A stretch of DNA of 64,000 nt from Amycolatopsis camponoti (GCF_902497555.1 NZ_CABVGP010000001.1:62001-126000); one strand, 5' to 3'. Positions 1-11,966 are shown, counted from the first letter of the stretch. Notes: generated from the sequence alone by a model not told the origin. Translations and numbers: made by a program.

Positions 1-264
1 GGGCGCCGAGCGCGTCTTCCCCGCGATCACCGAGTACGAGCTCGTCGAGACCGCCGCCGGCCTGCGGGCCGGCAGCCGGGACGTGCTGCCCTACATCGGC
101 GTCCTTGACGACGGCGTCTTCGCCGCCACCGGGCACCACCGCAACGGCCTGCTGATGGCCCCCGTGACCGCGGACGCCGTGGTTGCCTGGCTCGAGGGTG
201 AGAAGCCGCCCGAAGGCGTCGAAGCGGCTTCACCCGCCCGCCTGCACCAGAAGGAGCACGTGTG

Positions 265-265
<1 letters not shown>
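1..265 (+). CDS. thiO: Glycine oxidase ThiO, C-terminal end (gene cut by the window edge)
   Basis: Open from the first base in the frame beginning at position 2; about 87 C-terminal residues are visible. The part TGHHRNGLLMAPVTA matches the conserved C-terminal segment of FAD-dependent glycine/D-amino-acid oxidases (DAO fold), where G-H-x-R-N-G-x-x-x-A-P lines the active site. ThiO oxidises glycine to the imine used by ThiG to build the thiamine thiazole ring. The stop codon shares one base with the thiS start (TGATG), so it is the upstream gene of a thiO-thiS-thiG operon. The FAD-binding N-terminus lies outside the window. Identity rests on the visible motif plus the two following genes. Confidence 0.86.
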
Positions 266-1225
<960 letters not shown>

Positions 1226-1237
1226 ACTGCTGCTTTC

Positions 1238-1262
1238 GGGGGCTCCGGGTGGCGGAGCCCCC
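1238..1262 (+). terminator. Hairpin downstream of thiG
   Basis: A perfect 10-bp stem (GGGGGCTCCG / CGGAGCCCCC) with a 5-nt loop starts 12 nt after the thiG stop. There is no U-tract, which is common for terminators in high-GC actinomycetes. A second, similar GC-rich repeat follows at about 1266-1282. Confidence 0.55.
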
Positions 1263-1384
1263 GGCCCGGGGCGGAGCCCCGGTATAACACCGGGTGCCTT
1301 AACGCCGAACGTGCACCGCGAACCCGTAAGGTTGACGGCACTTTCCGGCGCACCCGCGGCGGGGCAGGGCAGAAGGAGCCAGCC

Positions 1385-1819
1385 GTGACCAGCACATCCG
1401 TCCAGGACGTCTCGGGCAGGTTGTACCTCGCTGTCGGCAGGCTGTCCCGGTCACTGCGGCAGGCCGGCGTGCCCGGCCCCGGCCACGGCGCCATCTCGGC
1501 CCTCGCGACGCTGGTGATCTCCGGCCAGCTGCGTCTCGGCGATCTCGCCGCGAAGGAGGGCGTCGCCGCGGCGACCATGTCGCGGATCATCGCGTCCCTG
1601 GTCGAGGCGGGGTACGTGAGCCGCGAGTCCGACCCGGTCGACCGCCGCGCGTGGCTGGCGAAGGCGACCGAAGAGGGCGAGCGGCTGGTGTCCGGTGTGC
1701 GGTCGACGCGGGTGCAGGAGCTGAACCGGCGTCTCGACCGCTTGACGCCGGAGCACCGCGAGGCCCTGACGGCGGCGCTCCCGGCGCTGGAGGCGCTGAT
1801 CGCGGACGAGGACCGCTAA
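1385..1819 (+). CDS. MarR-family transcriptional regulator
   Basis: A 144-residue winged-helix regulator. The central segment LGDLAAKEGVAAATMSRIIASLVEAGYVSRESDPVDRR (split: recognition helix AATMSRIIASL, then the wing with D-P-x-D-R-R) is the classic MarR DNA-binding core; the flanking helices would form the dimer interface. GTG start at 1385 is chosen because AGAAGGAGCC lies just upstream. The gene is convergent with the ion channel gene and their stop codons overlap by 4 bp. No ligand can be inferred. The upstream 159 nt hold the thiG terminator and presumably its promoter. Confidence 0.88.
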   Translation: MTSTSVQDVSGRLYLAVGRLSRSLRQAGVPGPGHGAISALATLVISGQLRLGDLAAKEGVAAATMSRIIASLVEAGYVSRESDPVDRRAWLAKATEEGERLVSGVRSTRVQELNRRLDRLTPEHREALTAALPALEALIADEDR

Positions 1820-2622
1820 GCGGCCTGCTCCCGCCTCAGCTCGGCCAGCTCCGCGCGGACGGCGCGCAGCTCCTCGAGGATCTCCCGGTTGGCTTCGGCC
1901 TGCGTCGCGGCCTGCTTGGCCTCTTCCTCGCGGATGTCCTGGCGCAGCTCGTCCTCCATGCCGCTGACGACCACGGCGATGAAGAGGTTCAGCACCGCGA
2001 AGCTGGACACCAGGATGTAGACGACGAAGAAGATCCAGGCCATCGGCGCCTGGACCATGATCTCCTTCGCGATGTCCGGCCACGCTTCGCCGGTCATCAC
2101 CTGGAACAGCGTGAACAGCGAGGTGCCGAGGTCGCCGAAGTTCTCCGGCGAGATCACGCCGAACAGCTTGGTCGCCATCACGCCGGCGACGAAGATGATC
2201 AGCGCGAGCAGCGCCGCGATCGACGCCATGCCGGGGATCGCCGCGAGCAGCCCGGAGACGACCTTGCGCATCGACGGCACGACCGAGATCAGCCGCAGCA
2301 CCCGGAGCACGCGCAGCGACCGCAGGACGGCGAACGGACCGGTCGCCGGGATCACCGCGATGCCGACGACCAGCAGGTCGAAGACGTTCCAGTTGTCGCG
2401 GAAGAAGGCGCCGCGGTAGGCGTAGAACTTCGCCAGCAGCTCGGTGACGAAGATGCCCAGCGCGATGTGGTCGAGGGTGTGCAGGAGCGTCCCGTAGCCG
2501 TCCATCAGGGACGTCGACGTCTCCATGCCGAGCGTGGTCGCGTTGACCACGATCACGGCGATGATGAAGTTCTGGAAGCGGCGGTCCTCGAGGACCTTCG
2601 CCGTCCGCTCGCGTCCGGTCAA
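1816..2622 (-). CDS. Ion transport protein, single-repeat voltage-gated cation channel (NaChBac-like fold)
   Basis: A 268-residue six-helix channel subunit expected to act as a tetramer. An S4 voltage sensor is visible as VLRSLRVLRVLRLISVV with arginines every third residue; S5 and S6 flank a pore loop with TGEAW at the selectivity-filter position (TLESW in characterised BacNaV channels). After S6 the charged C-terminus (EDELRQDIREEEAKQ onward) looks like a neck and coiled coil. Start is a TTG at 2622 preceded by GAGGGG. The filter variant makes the ion preference uncertain: Na+, Ca2+ or non-selective. Confidence 0.85.
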   Translation of the reverse strand: MTGRERTAKVLEDRRFQNFIIAVIVVNATTLGMETSTSLMDGYGTLLHTLDHIALGIFVTELLAKFYAYRGAFFRDNWNVFDLLVVGIAVIPATGPFAVLRSLRVLRVLRLISVVPSMRKVVSGLLAAIPGMASIAALLALIIFVAGVMATKLFGVISPENFGDLGTSLFTLFQVMTGEAWPDIAKEIMVQAPMAWIFFVVYILVSSFAVLNLFIAVVVSGMEDELRQDIREEEAKQAATQAEANREILEELRAVRAELAELRREQAA

Positions 2623-2681
2623 GGCCGCCCCTCGCGTGAGTCAAGAATCAGTAAACGCAGGGATGGTAACCGGACGCGTGC

Positions 2682-3509
2682 TCAGCGCTGTTCGGGTGCC
2701 AGCCGCCAGAAGGCCGAGACCGGGCCGACCTTCGCTCCCATCGGGTACGCGTGCTCGACGGCGTGCGAGACGAACCACTTGCCGTAGCGCGCCGCTTCGA
2801 CCACCGGCATGCCCTTGGCCAGGCCGGCCGTCAGCGCGGACGCCATCGTGTCGCCCGCGCCGTGCGTGTGCGGGGTCGCGTAGCGCCGCCCCAGCAGCTC
2901 CACGAACGTCGAGCCGTCGAACAGCAGGTCCACGCACTCCGGGTCGGACTGCAGGTGGCCGCTCTTGACCAGGACGTACTTCGGGCCCATCCGCTGGAGG
3001 ACGACGGCCGCGGTGTGCATGCCTTCGCGGTCGGTGACCGTCATGCCGGTGAGCAGCCGGACCTCGTCGAGGTTGGGCGTGAGCACGGTCGCGCGCGGGA
3101 GGAGTTCGTCGCGCAGGGCGCGCAGGCCGGCGTCGTCGAACAGCGGGTGGCCGTGCATCGACGCCGCCACCGGGTCGACCACGAACGGGATCTTCTCGTC
3201 GCGCCCGATCCCGGCCTTGTCGCCCGCGGCGGCGACCGCGTGGATGATCTCCGCCGACGCCAGCATGCCGGTCTTGGCCGCGCCGACGCCCATGTCCGCC
3301 GCGACGGCCTCGATCTGCCCGGCCACGATGTGCGGCGGCAGGTCGGCGCGGTCGTGGACGCCCAGGGTGTTCTGCACCGTGACGGCGGTGACCGCGACCA
3401 GGCCGTGGACCCCACAGGTCAGGAAGGTGCGGAGATCCGCCTGCAGCCCGGCGGCACCGCCGGAGTCCGATCCGGCGATGGTCAACGCGGTGGGCGGGCT
3501 CGTCGTCAT
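2682..3509 (-). CDS. thiD: Hydroxymethylpyrimidine/phosphomethylpyrimidine kinase (ThiD), stand-alone copy
   Basis: A 275-residue ribokinase-fold enzyme that phosphorylates HMP and HMP-P to HMP-PP for thiamine synthesis. Family marks are [11 protein letters not shown] near the N-terminus, [21 protein letters not shown] and the C-terminal anion-hole/catalytic motif [14 protein letters not shown] at 3509. This copy is monocistronic and lacks the riboswitch of the second copy at 6085-6891. The two copies are clearly paralogous but diverged, so they may differ in regulation or in salvage versus de novo use. Confidence 0.93.
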   Translation of the reverse strand: MTTSPPTALTIAGSDSGGAAGLQADLRTFLTCGVHGLVAVTAVTVQNTLGVHDRADLPPHIVAGQIEAVAADMGVGAAKTGMLASAEIIHAVAAAGDKAGIGRDEKIPFVVDPVAASMHGHPLFDDAGLRALRDELLPRATVLTPNLDEVRLLTGMTVTDREGMHTAAVVLQRMGPKYVLVKSGHLQSDPECVDLLFDGSTFVELLGRRYATPHTHGAGDTMASALTAGLAKGMPVVEAARYGKWFVSHAVEHAYPMGAKVGPVSAFWRLAPEQR

Positions 3510-3526
3510 GGTGGTTTCCCGACTTC

Positions 3527-3538
3527 TGGTCTAGGCCA
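3527..3538. promoter_or_regulatory. DasR/GntR-type operator-like palindrome
   Basis: TGGTCTAGGCCA differs by one base from the core TGGTCTAGACCA of DasR (dre) sites known from streptomycetes. It lies 18 nt upstream of the thiD start (minus strand) and 77 nt upstream of the PI-PLC-like gene. Assignment is by similarity only; no DasR gene is in the window. Confidence 0.35.
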
Positions 3539-3614
3539 ATCGGCCGCTTTTCCTTCATCAAGAGTCAACCACGGTGAGACATTGTGAACGTTACTCACGT
3601 TCGAAGGAGCCTGG

Positions 3615-4625
3615 ATGAAGCTCTTCTCGGTGGTCCTCCTCGCGGCAGCTCTCACGTTCTCGGGAGCGACTGCTGCCAACGCGGACAGCCCAAAGCTCTC
3701 CCACGTCACCACGGTCGGCGTGCACAACACCTACGACCCGGCGGCCTACGGCTATCTGGCCCAGGCGCTCGACGCCGGGTCGTCGCTGATCGAGCTCGAC
3801 GTCTGGCCGGACTTCTTCACCCACGAGTGGAAGGTCAGCCACTCGAACCCGTTGGGGAACAACAACAACTGCGTCGCGGCCACCTCGGCGTCGCAGCTGT
3901 ACACCGGCGGGAAGAACAAGAACCTCGAGTACTGCCTCGACGACATCCGGATCTGGCTGGCCGCGCACCCGGGGCACACGCCGATCACGCTCAAGCTCGA
4001 GATGAAGACGGGCTTCTCGGACAACACCGGCATGGGCCCGGACGAGCTCGACGCGACGTTCCGCTCGCACCTCGGCAGCGTCGCGTTCCGGCCGGCCGAG
4101 CTGCTCGGGAGCTACGCCACGCTCGACGACGCCGCGAAGGCGGACAACTGGCCGTCCGTGGACGCGTTGCGGGGCCGGGTGATCACCGAGATCATCCCGG
4201 GCACCGTGGAGGAGCAGAACCCGACCGACACGCTCAAGACCGACGTCGAGTACGCGCGGTACCTGGTCGGGCTCAAGAACGCGGGCAAGCTCGGCGACGC
4301 GAACATCTTCCCGACCGTGCACGGCGCGGCCGGCGGTGACCCGCGGGACAAGTACACCGCCGACCTCAAGCCGTGGTTCGTCGTGTTCGACGGCGACGCG
4401 AACGCGTGGGTCACGCAGACCGGGCCGTGGTGGTACGACGCCAACCACTACTACGTGGTGATGACCGACGGGCAGAACGTCGCGCCCGCGATCGACGCGC
4501 ACAACCCGACGGTCGACCAGGCCAACCAGCGTGTCGCCGACCTGGCGAAGCAGCACGCGTCGGTCATCACGTCCGACTGGACCGGGCTCACGACGGTCCT
4601 GCCGCAGGTGCTCGCCCGCGGTTAG
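3615..4625 (+). CDS. Secreted phosphatidylinositol-specific phospholipase C-like (Ca2+-dependent type) phosphodiesterase
   Basis: A 336-residue protein with a signal peptide (MKLFSVVLLAAALTFSGATA, cleavage near ANADS). The mature part is a PI-PLC TIM barrel: the first catalytic His in VGVHNTYD, a metal-site pair in LIELDVW, the second His in KVSHSNP, and LKLEMKTG. It most resembles the actinobacterial SaPLC1-like Ca-dependent group. The likely substrate is a phosphoinositide or related glycerophosphodiester outside the cell. ATG at 3615 has AAGGAGCC upstream, and GAACGT-tactc-ACGTTC (3586-3602) is a small inverted repeat in the leader. The stop overlaps the converging oxidoreductase stop by 4 bp. 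Confidence 0.84.
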   Translation: MKLFSVVLLAAALTFSGATAANADSPKLSHVTTVGVHNTYDPAAYGYLAQALDAGSSLIELDVWPDFFTHEWKVSHSNPLGNNNNCVAATSASQLYTGGKNKNLEYCLDDIRIWLAAHPGHTPITLKLEMKTGFSDNTGMGPDELDATFRSHLGSVAFRPAELLGSYATLDDAAKADNWPSVDALRGRVITEIIPGTVEEQNPTDTLKTDVEYARYLVGLKNAGKLGDANIFPTVHGAAGGDPRDKYTADLKPWFVVFDGDANAWVTQTGPWWYDANHYYVVMTDGQNVAPAIDAHNPTVDQANQRVADLAKQHASVITSDWTGLTTVLPQVLARG

Positions 4626-5545
4626 ACGGTCAGCACGAGCTTGCCGGACACCCGGCCCGACTCACCCAGCTCGTGCGCCTTGGCGGCGTCTTCCAGCGGG
4701 AAGGTCTGCTCGACGCGGACCTTCAGCTGACCGGTCTCGATCAGCTCGACGAGGCCGGTCAGCCCGCCGCGGTCCGGCTCGACGAGGATCCGTTCGGTCC
4801 GCACCTTCCTTGCGGCGGCGGCTTTTTCGACGCGGTCCGCGACGCCGCTGGGCACGGCGATCAGCAGGCCGCCCTCCTTGATCGCGGGGAGCCAGCGCAG
4901 GTCGCTCTCCTCGCCGACGAGTCCGAAGTAGACGTCCACATCGGACGTGGTGGCGGTCTTGTCGTGGTAGTCGATCGGCTCGTCGACCCCGAGCTCGCGC
5001 AGGAGGTCGTGCTTGCCCGCGCTGGCCGTCCCGATGACGTGCGCGCCGCGTGCCTTGGCGATCTGCACGGCGAGGTGGCCGACCCCGCCCGCGGCGGCGT
5101 CGACGAACACGCGTTGTCCCTTGTGGACGTTCCCGACGTCGACCAGCCCCTGCCAGGCGGTGAGCCCGGCCAGCGGCAGCGCGGCGGCCTCGGCGAACGA
5201 CAGCCCGGCGGGCTTGCGCACGAAGTGCCGCGAGGGCGCGGTGACGTACTCGGCGTAGGCGTTGCCCGGGCGCGGGAACCACGGCATGCCGAGGACTTCG
5301 TCGCCTTCCCGGACACCGGTGGCACCGAAGCCGGCCTGTTCGACGACGCCGGCGACGTCCCAGCCGACGGTGAACGGCGGTTCGCCGAGGAACCCGCCGC
5401 CGGCGCGCACCTTCCAGTCGACGGGGTTGATGCCGGCCGCGTGCACCCGCACCAGGACCTCCGTCGGCCCGGGTTCCGGGCGCGGTGCCTCGGTGACGCG
5501 GAGCACCTCCGGCCCGCCGAGGGTCTCCTGGGTCACGATGCGCAT
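4622..5545 (-). CDS. NADP-dependent quinone oxidoreductase-type MDR protein
   Basis: A 307-residue zinc-independent medium-chain dehydrogenase/reductase. The GroES-like N-terminal half contains VHAAGINPVDWKVRAG and VGWDVAGVV; the Rossmann half contains AAAGGVGHLAVQIAKA for NADP(H). It lacks the structural-zinc cysteines of alcohol dehydrogenases. The ATG at 5545 follows AGAAGGAGTG. It is divergent from the HxlR regulator gene, an arrangement usual for quinone/aldehyde-responsive pairs, so HxlR probably controls it. The substrate is unknown; quinones or enones are typical. Confidence 0.88.
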   Translation of the reverse strand: MRIVTQETLGGPEVLRVTEAPRPEPGPTEVLVRVHAAGINPVDWKVRAGGGFLGEPPFTVGWDVAGVVEQAGFGATGVREGDEVLGMPWFPRPGNAYAEYVTAPSRHFVRKPAGLSFAEAAALPLAGLTAWQGLVDVGNVHKGQRVFVDAAAGGVGHLAVQIAKARGAHVIGTASAGKHDLLRELGVDEPIDYHDKTATTSDVDVYFGLVGEESDLRWLPAIKEGGLLIAVPSGVADRVEKAAAARKVRTERILVEPDRGGLTGLVELIETGQLKVRVEQTFPLEDAAKAHELGESGRVSGKLVLTV

Positions 5546-5591
5546 TGCTCCACTCCTTCTGTTCGGGGTCGCCTCCTATGCTCGAATGGGT

Positions 5592-5623
5592 AGGCACTTT
5601 TCGCCAGAAGGCACTAATAAGTG
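5592..5623. promoter_or_regulatory. Candidate HxlR operator in the divergent promoter region
   Basis: The 91-nt gap between the oxidoreductase and hxlR-type gene holds a direct repeat AGGCACT (5592-5598 and 5609-5615); the second copy runs into the inverted repeat CACT-AATA-AGTG (5612-5623). HxlR dimers usually bind short inverted repeats in such divergent regions. A GGTACC palindrome follows just before the start codon. Confidence 0.45.
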
Positions 5624-5636
5624 AAGTAGGTACCTG

Positions 5637-6032
5637 ATGGAAACCACTTGTGACCAGGACGGACCCTGGGACGTCTACCTCCGGAGCTGTCCCTGCCGCG
5701 ACGTGCTGGACCTGCTGGCCAACAAGTGGACGGCGCTGATGCTGGGCGCGCTGGCCCGCGGCCCGCACCGCTTCGGCGAGCTGCGCCGCGCGGTCGACGG
5801 CATCAGCCAGAAGATGCTGACCCAGAACCTCCGCCAGCTGGAGCGCGACGGCTTCCTGACGCGCACGGTGTACCCGACAACGCCCCCGACAGTGGAGTAC
5901 GCACTGACGGAGATGGGCGCGGAGGTGGGGGCGCACCTGGTGGCGCTGAGCACGTGGTCCCAGGCGAACTTCGACCGCATCCGCTCGGCACGCGAGTCCT
6001 ACGACGGCCGGGAGCTGCAGCCGGTCCGCTGA
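5637..6032 (+). CDS. HxlR-family transcriptional regulator
   Basis: A 131-residue winged-helix protein. The family hallmark is CPCRDVLDLLANKWTALML followed by RFGELRRAVDGISQKMLTQ with its recognition helix, then LRQLERDGFLTRT and the wing YPTTPPTVEYALTE. The Cys pair before the helix (C-P-C) is the position that senses oxidants or aldehydes in many HxlR proteins, though no ligand can be assigned. ATG at 5637. It is transcribed divergently from the quinone oxidoreductase gene, its likely target. Confidence 0.9.
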   Translation: METTCDQDGPWDVYLRSCPCRDVLDLLANKWTALMLGALARGPHRFGELRRAVDGISQKMLTQNLRQLERDGFLTRTVYPTTPPTVEYALTEMGAEVGAHLVALSTWSQANFDRIRSARESYDGRELQPVR

Positions 6033-6048
6033 GAGGTCTGCCGCAGCG

Positions 6049-6084
6049 GGTCGTGAGTGAGAAACAGTGTTCTAACCCTGTTTC

Positions 6085-6096
<12 letters not shown>
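6049..6096. repeat. Hairpin repeat, copy A (likely bidirectional terminator)
   Basis: A 19-bp perfect inverted repeat, GGTCGTGAGTGAGAAACAG and its complement, around a 10-nt loop TGTTCTAACC. It sits between the convergent hxlR-type and thiD genes, and the stop codon of thiD lies inside the right arm. Two more copies occur at 11967-12014 and 28591-28637. Confidence 0.85.
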
Positions 6097-8528
<2,432 letters not shown>

Positions 8529-8529
8529 T

Positions 8530-8634
8530 CACTCCCTACGCCGGCATTACCCGGTCAGGTTCATGCGGTCGGTGACGCCTGCGAAACGCAAGTCACCCTC
8601 TCAGCCCGCCATGGCGCGAGCTCCCGCGTTGGTG
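8530..8634 (-). promoter_or_regulatory. TPP riboswitch (THI element) of thiC
   Basis: Read on the minus strand, the leader contains GGGCTGAGAGGG (the P3 side) followed by GAACCTGACCGGGTAATGCC and GGCGTAGGGAG, the universally conserved TPP-aptamer sequences in the right order. The final AGGGAG also serves as the ribosome binding site for the thiC TTG start, so ligand binding should hide the Shine-Dalgarno sequence and stop translation. Confidence 0.95.
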
Positions 8635-8675
8635 TTGTGCCACCGACCATGCCACGCCGGAGCGCGATACTCAAG

Positions 8676-9587
8676 TCACCCGACCAACTCGGCCGGAGTG
8701 GCGTAGACGTCGACCATGGCTCCGTTGCGCAGCACGGTGATCGGGAGTGCGGTGCCGATCACTTCCGCGAACAGCTGGCGCTGGATGCCCTGGGCGTCCG
8801 AGACGCGGGTGCGCCCGACGGTCAGCACGAGATCGCCGGCGTGCAGGCCCGCCCGGTCCGCGGGGCCGCCGGGGACGACTTCGCGGACCCGCAGCCCGGC
8901 GCTCTGCCCGGTGCGCTCGGCGATGTCGTCGGGCAACGGCGCGGGCACGCCGATGACGCCGAGGTAGGCGCGCCGCACCCGGCCTTCGACGACGAGCGTG
9001 TCGATGATCCGCCGCGTCGTCGCGTTGATCGGCACCGCGAGCCCGAGCCCGACGCCGGCGACGGCGGTGTTGACGCCGACGACCCGGCCGGCGGAGTCCG
9101 CGAGCGCGCCGCCGGAGTTGCCGGGGTTGAGGGCCGCGTCGGTCTGGATGACGTCCTCGATCACCCGGGTGGTGCGCCCCTGCCGCACCGGCAGTGCCCG
9201 GCCGAGCGCGCTGACGACGCCCGCGGTGACGGTGCCGGAGAAGCCGAGCGGGCTCCCGATGGCCACGACGAGCTGCCCGACGACGAGCTCGTCGGCGTCG
9301 CCGAGCACGGCCGCCGACGGCGTCTCGCCGCGCGCTCGCAGCACGGCGAGATCGGACAGCGGGTCGGAGCCGACGACGTCGAAGGGCGCTTCGCTGCCGT
9401 CGGCGAAGGTGGCGACGCCGCGCCGGTGGTCGCTGACGACGTGGGCGTTGGTGAGCAGGTGGCCGTCGTCGGCGAAGACGACCGCCGAGCCGCTGCCGCG
9501 CGCGAGCTGGACCCCGGCGACATGCGGGGTGACGGTCTTGGCGACGGTGCTGACCGCCCGCGAGTAGGCGTCCATCGCGTCTTCCAT
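8676..9587 (-). CDS. HtrA/DegP-like trypsin-type serine protease with PDZ domain
   Basis: A 303-residue S1C protease. The catalytic triad is visible: His in LLTNAHVV, Asp in LSDLAVLRA and Ser in NPGNSGGAL. A PDZ domain fills the C-terminal third (AGLRVREVVPGGPADRAGL). There is no signal peptide or transmembrane helix at the N-terminus (MEDAMDAYSRAVSTVAKTV), unlike most actinobacterial HtrA proteins, so it may be cytoplasmic or non-classically exported. ATG at 9587 has GAGG five bases upstream; a GTG two codons earlier is possible. Its stop is only 42 nt from the riboswitch, so the thiC promoter must lie in or near its 3' end. Confidence 0.88.
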   Translation of the reverse strand: MEDAMDAYSRAVSTVAKTVTPHVAGVQLARGSGSAVVFADDGHLLTNAHVVSDHRRGVATFADGSEAPFDVVGSDPLSDLAVLRARGETPSAAVLGDADELVVGQLVVAIGSPLGFSGTVTAGVVSALGRALPVRQGRTTRVIEDVIQTDAALNPGNSGGALADSAGRVVGVNTAVAGVGLGLAVPINATTRRIIDTLVVEGRVRRAYLGVIGVPAPLPDDIAERTGQSAGLRVREVVPGGPADRAGLHAGDLVLTVGRTRVSDAQGIQRQLFAEVIGTALPITVLRNGAMVDVYATPAELVG

Positions 9588-9659
9588 GAGCACCTCGATT
9601 ACACCGTTGCAGGTACTACAAGTCTGCGCCGGAAAGCGTGCGAAGTCCGTTCGCTGTTC

Positions 9660-9698
9660 GTGAACCGCCGGCCGGACCAGTGACGGTCAGTGGTTCAC
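9660..9698. promoter_or_regulatory. Inverted repeat upstream of the glucoamylase gene
   Basis: GTGAACC (9660-9666) and GGTTCAC (9692-9698) form a 7-bp inverted repeat around a near-palindrome CCAGTGAC-G-GTCAGTGG with one mismatch. It lies about 90 nt upstream of the GH15 start and could be an operator; the regulator is unknown. Confidence 0.3.
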
Positions 9699-9786
9699 CG
9701 GATCGGACCATGCGCCGGTGAAGGATCGGCGAGACACTTCCAGGCGCTTCTGTAACGGTGCAGAAGCGACTTTCTGTGGGGTTGAT

Positions 9787-11952
9787 ATGCGCAAACTCAT
9801 GTTCGGCGCCCTCGCCGGGCTGCTGGTCACCGGCCTGATACCGGGGATCGCGGTGGCACAGGGCGAGGCTCCCGGCGCCCCGGGCGCCCATCCCAGCTGG
9901 CTGCCCGCGAACAAGACCGGCTTCGGCACGGCTCACGACCGCTCGTCCAACGTCTGGTTCACGCTCCAAGGCGGCCAGATGTCCGAGGTCTACTACCCGG
10001 ACCTGTCGACGCCGAGCGTCCGTTCGATGAACTTCGTCGTCACGGACGGTCGCAGCTTCGCCGACCTCGACTACGCCGAGAAGGCGCAGCAGGTGCGGCG
10101 GACCGACGACAACAGCCTGACCTACGAGCAGACGATCACCGACGACCAGCACCGCTGGCGCCTGCGCAAGACCTACGTCACCGACCCGGCCGCCACGACG
10201 GTGCTGGTGGACGTCGACTTCCAGTCGCTCACCGGGCGTCCCTACCAGCTCTACGCGGTCGCCGACCCGGACCTGACCAACGACGGCTCCGACGACTCGG
10301 CCGTGCGCAAGGGCGACGCGCTCACCGCGCAGGACGCCACGAACGCCGCCGCGCTCACCGCGAAGCCCGCGTTCACGAAGACCAGCGTCGGCTACGCGGG
10401 CGCGTCCGACGGGAACACGCAGCTCACCAAGACCTTCAAGCTGAACTCCTACGACACCGCCGCGAAGGGCAATGTCGTGCTGACCGGGCAGACGAGCGCC
10501 GACGGCGTCCGCAACCGGCACGTCACCCTGGCGCTCGGCATGGGCGCGAAGGCCGCCGACGCGCTCGGCAGCGCGCAGGCGTCGCAGCGACGCGGCGTCC
10601 GCGACATCACCCGCGCGTACGACCGTGGCTGGGAGCAGTACCTGCGCGGCGTCAGCAAGCCGCCGTCGTCGCTGAAGACCGACGCCGAGCGCGACCTCTA
10701 CAAGGCGTCGATGCTGACCCTCGCCGCGAGCGAGGACAAGCACCACCCGGGCGCCTTCATCGCGTCGCCGAGCATGCCGTGGCGGTTCGGGAACAACGAC
10801 CCGGAGTGGTCGCCGTCGGGCACCTACCACCTGGTCTGGCCGCGTGACCTCTACCAGATCGCGACCGGCCTGGCCGCCGGTGGCGACCAGCCCGCCGCGA
10901 ACCGCGCGGTGAGCTACATGTTCGGCACGCAGCAGCAGGCCGACGGGCACATGCCGCAGAACAGCCGCGTCGACGGCGTCCCGTACTGGACGTCGATCCA
11001 GCTCGACGAAACCGCTTTCCCGATCGTGCTGGCCCAGCAGCTCGGGCGGACCGACCTGTGGCCCGGCGTCCGGAAGGCCGCCGACTTCATCATCGGCTAC
11101 GTCGGCCCGAACGGGCAGCGGGCGCCGTACACCCAGCAGGAGCGCTGGGAGGAGCAGGACGGCTGGTCGCCCTCGACCATCGCCTCGGTGATCGCCGGGC
11201 TCGTCTGCGCCGCGGACCTCGCGTCGCACAACGGCGCTCCGGCGGACGCCGCCCGCTACCTCGCGGCGGCCGACAAGTTCAAGGCCGACCTGCCGAAGCA
11301 GACGATCACCACGAACGGGCCGCTGTCGAAGGACCCGTACTTCGTCCGGCTCACCAAGGACGCCGACGCGAACGCCGGGACGACGTACAACCTCGGCAAC
11401 TCGAGCGTCACGATGGACCAGCGCGCGGTCACCGACGCGGGCTTCCTCGACCTCGTCCGGCTCGGCGTCTACCGGGCCGACGATCCGGTGATCCGCAACA
11501 GCATCAGGGTCACCGACAAGGACATCGCGTTCACGACGCCGACCGGGCAGTTCTGGCACCGGTACACGAAGGACGGCTACGGCGAGCAGGCCGACGGTTC
11601 GCCGTGGGACTACACGTTCCCGGCCGAGAGCCGCACCACGTTCGGGCGGTTGTGGCCGCTGCTCGCCGGCGAGCGCGGCGAGTACGAGCTGACGCTCGGC
11701 GACCCGGCGTCGGCCGCGCGGCGGCTGCGTGACCTCGGCCGCGTGAGCAGCTCGGCGGAGACCATGCCGGAGCAGGTGTGGGACGAGAACGCGCCGTCCG
11801 GTCAGCCGGGCTTCCCGACGGGCACGCCGAACACCTCGGCGACCCCGCTGGCCTGGACGCACGCGCAGTACGTGCGGCTGGCTTGGGACGTCAAGGCGGG
11901 CTCGGTGCTGGAGACGCCGAAGGTGGTCCGCTGCCACTTCCTCGGCTGCTGA
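9787..11952 (+). CDS. Secreted GH15 glucan 1,4-alpha-glucosidase (glucoamylase/glucodextranase type)
   Basis: A 721-residue exported glycoside hydrolase. ATG at 9787 gives a signal peptide (MRKLMFGALAGLLVTGLIPG, cleavage near AVAQG); a start 23 codons earlier would bury it. The N-terminal half is the beta-sandwich domain found in bacterial glucodextranases and glucoamylases (GFGTAHDRSSNVWFTLQGG). The C-terminal (alpha/alpha)6 barrel has TYHLVWPRDLYQIATGL, the catalytic-acid region QERWEEQDGWSPS and the base region PEQVWDENAPSGQPG. It should release glucose from alpha-glucans outside the cell. The gene ends 15 nt before hairpin repeat copy B. Confidence 0.92.
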   Translation: MRKLMFGALAGLLVTGLIPGIAVAQGEAPGAPGAHPSWLPANKTGFGTAHDRSSNVWFTLQGGQMSEVYYPDLSTPSVRSMNFVVTDGRSFADLDYAEKAQQVRRTDDNSLTYEQTITDDQHRWRLRKTYVTDPAATTVLVDVDFQSLTGRPYQLYAVADPDLTNDGSDDSAVRKGDALTAQDATNAAALTAKPAFTKTSVGYAGASDGNTQLTKTFKLNSYDTAAKGNVVLTGQTSADGVRNRHVTLALGMGAKAADALGSAQASQRRGVRDITRAYDRGWEQYLRGVSKPPSSLKTDAERDLYKASMLTLAASEDKHHPGAFIASPSMPWRFGNNDPEWSPSGTYHLVWPRDLYQIATGLAAGGDQPAANRAVSYMFGTQQQADGHMPQNSRVDGVPYWTSIQLDETAFPIVLAQQLGRTDLWPGVRKAADFIIGYVGPNGQRAPYTQQERWEEQDGWSPSTIASVIAGLVCAADLASHNGAPADAARYLAAADKFKADLPKQTITTNGPLSKDPYFVRLTKDADANAGTTYNLGNSSVTMDQRAVTDAGFLDLVRLGVYRADDPVIRNSIRVTDKDIAFTTPTGQFWHRYTKDGYGEQADGSPWDYTFPAESRTTFGRLWPLLAGERGEYELTLGDPASAARRLRDLGRVSSSAETMPEQVWDENAPSGQPGFPTGTPNTSATPLAWTHAQYVRLAWDVKAGSVLETPKVVRCHFLGC

Positions 11953-11966
11953 CGCTCGGCGCAAGT

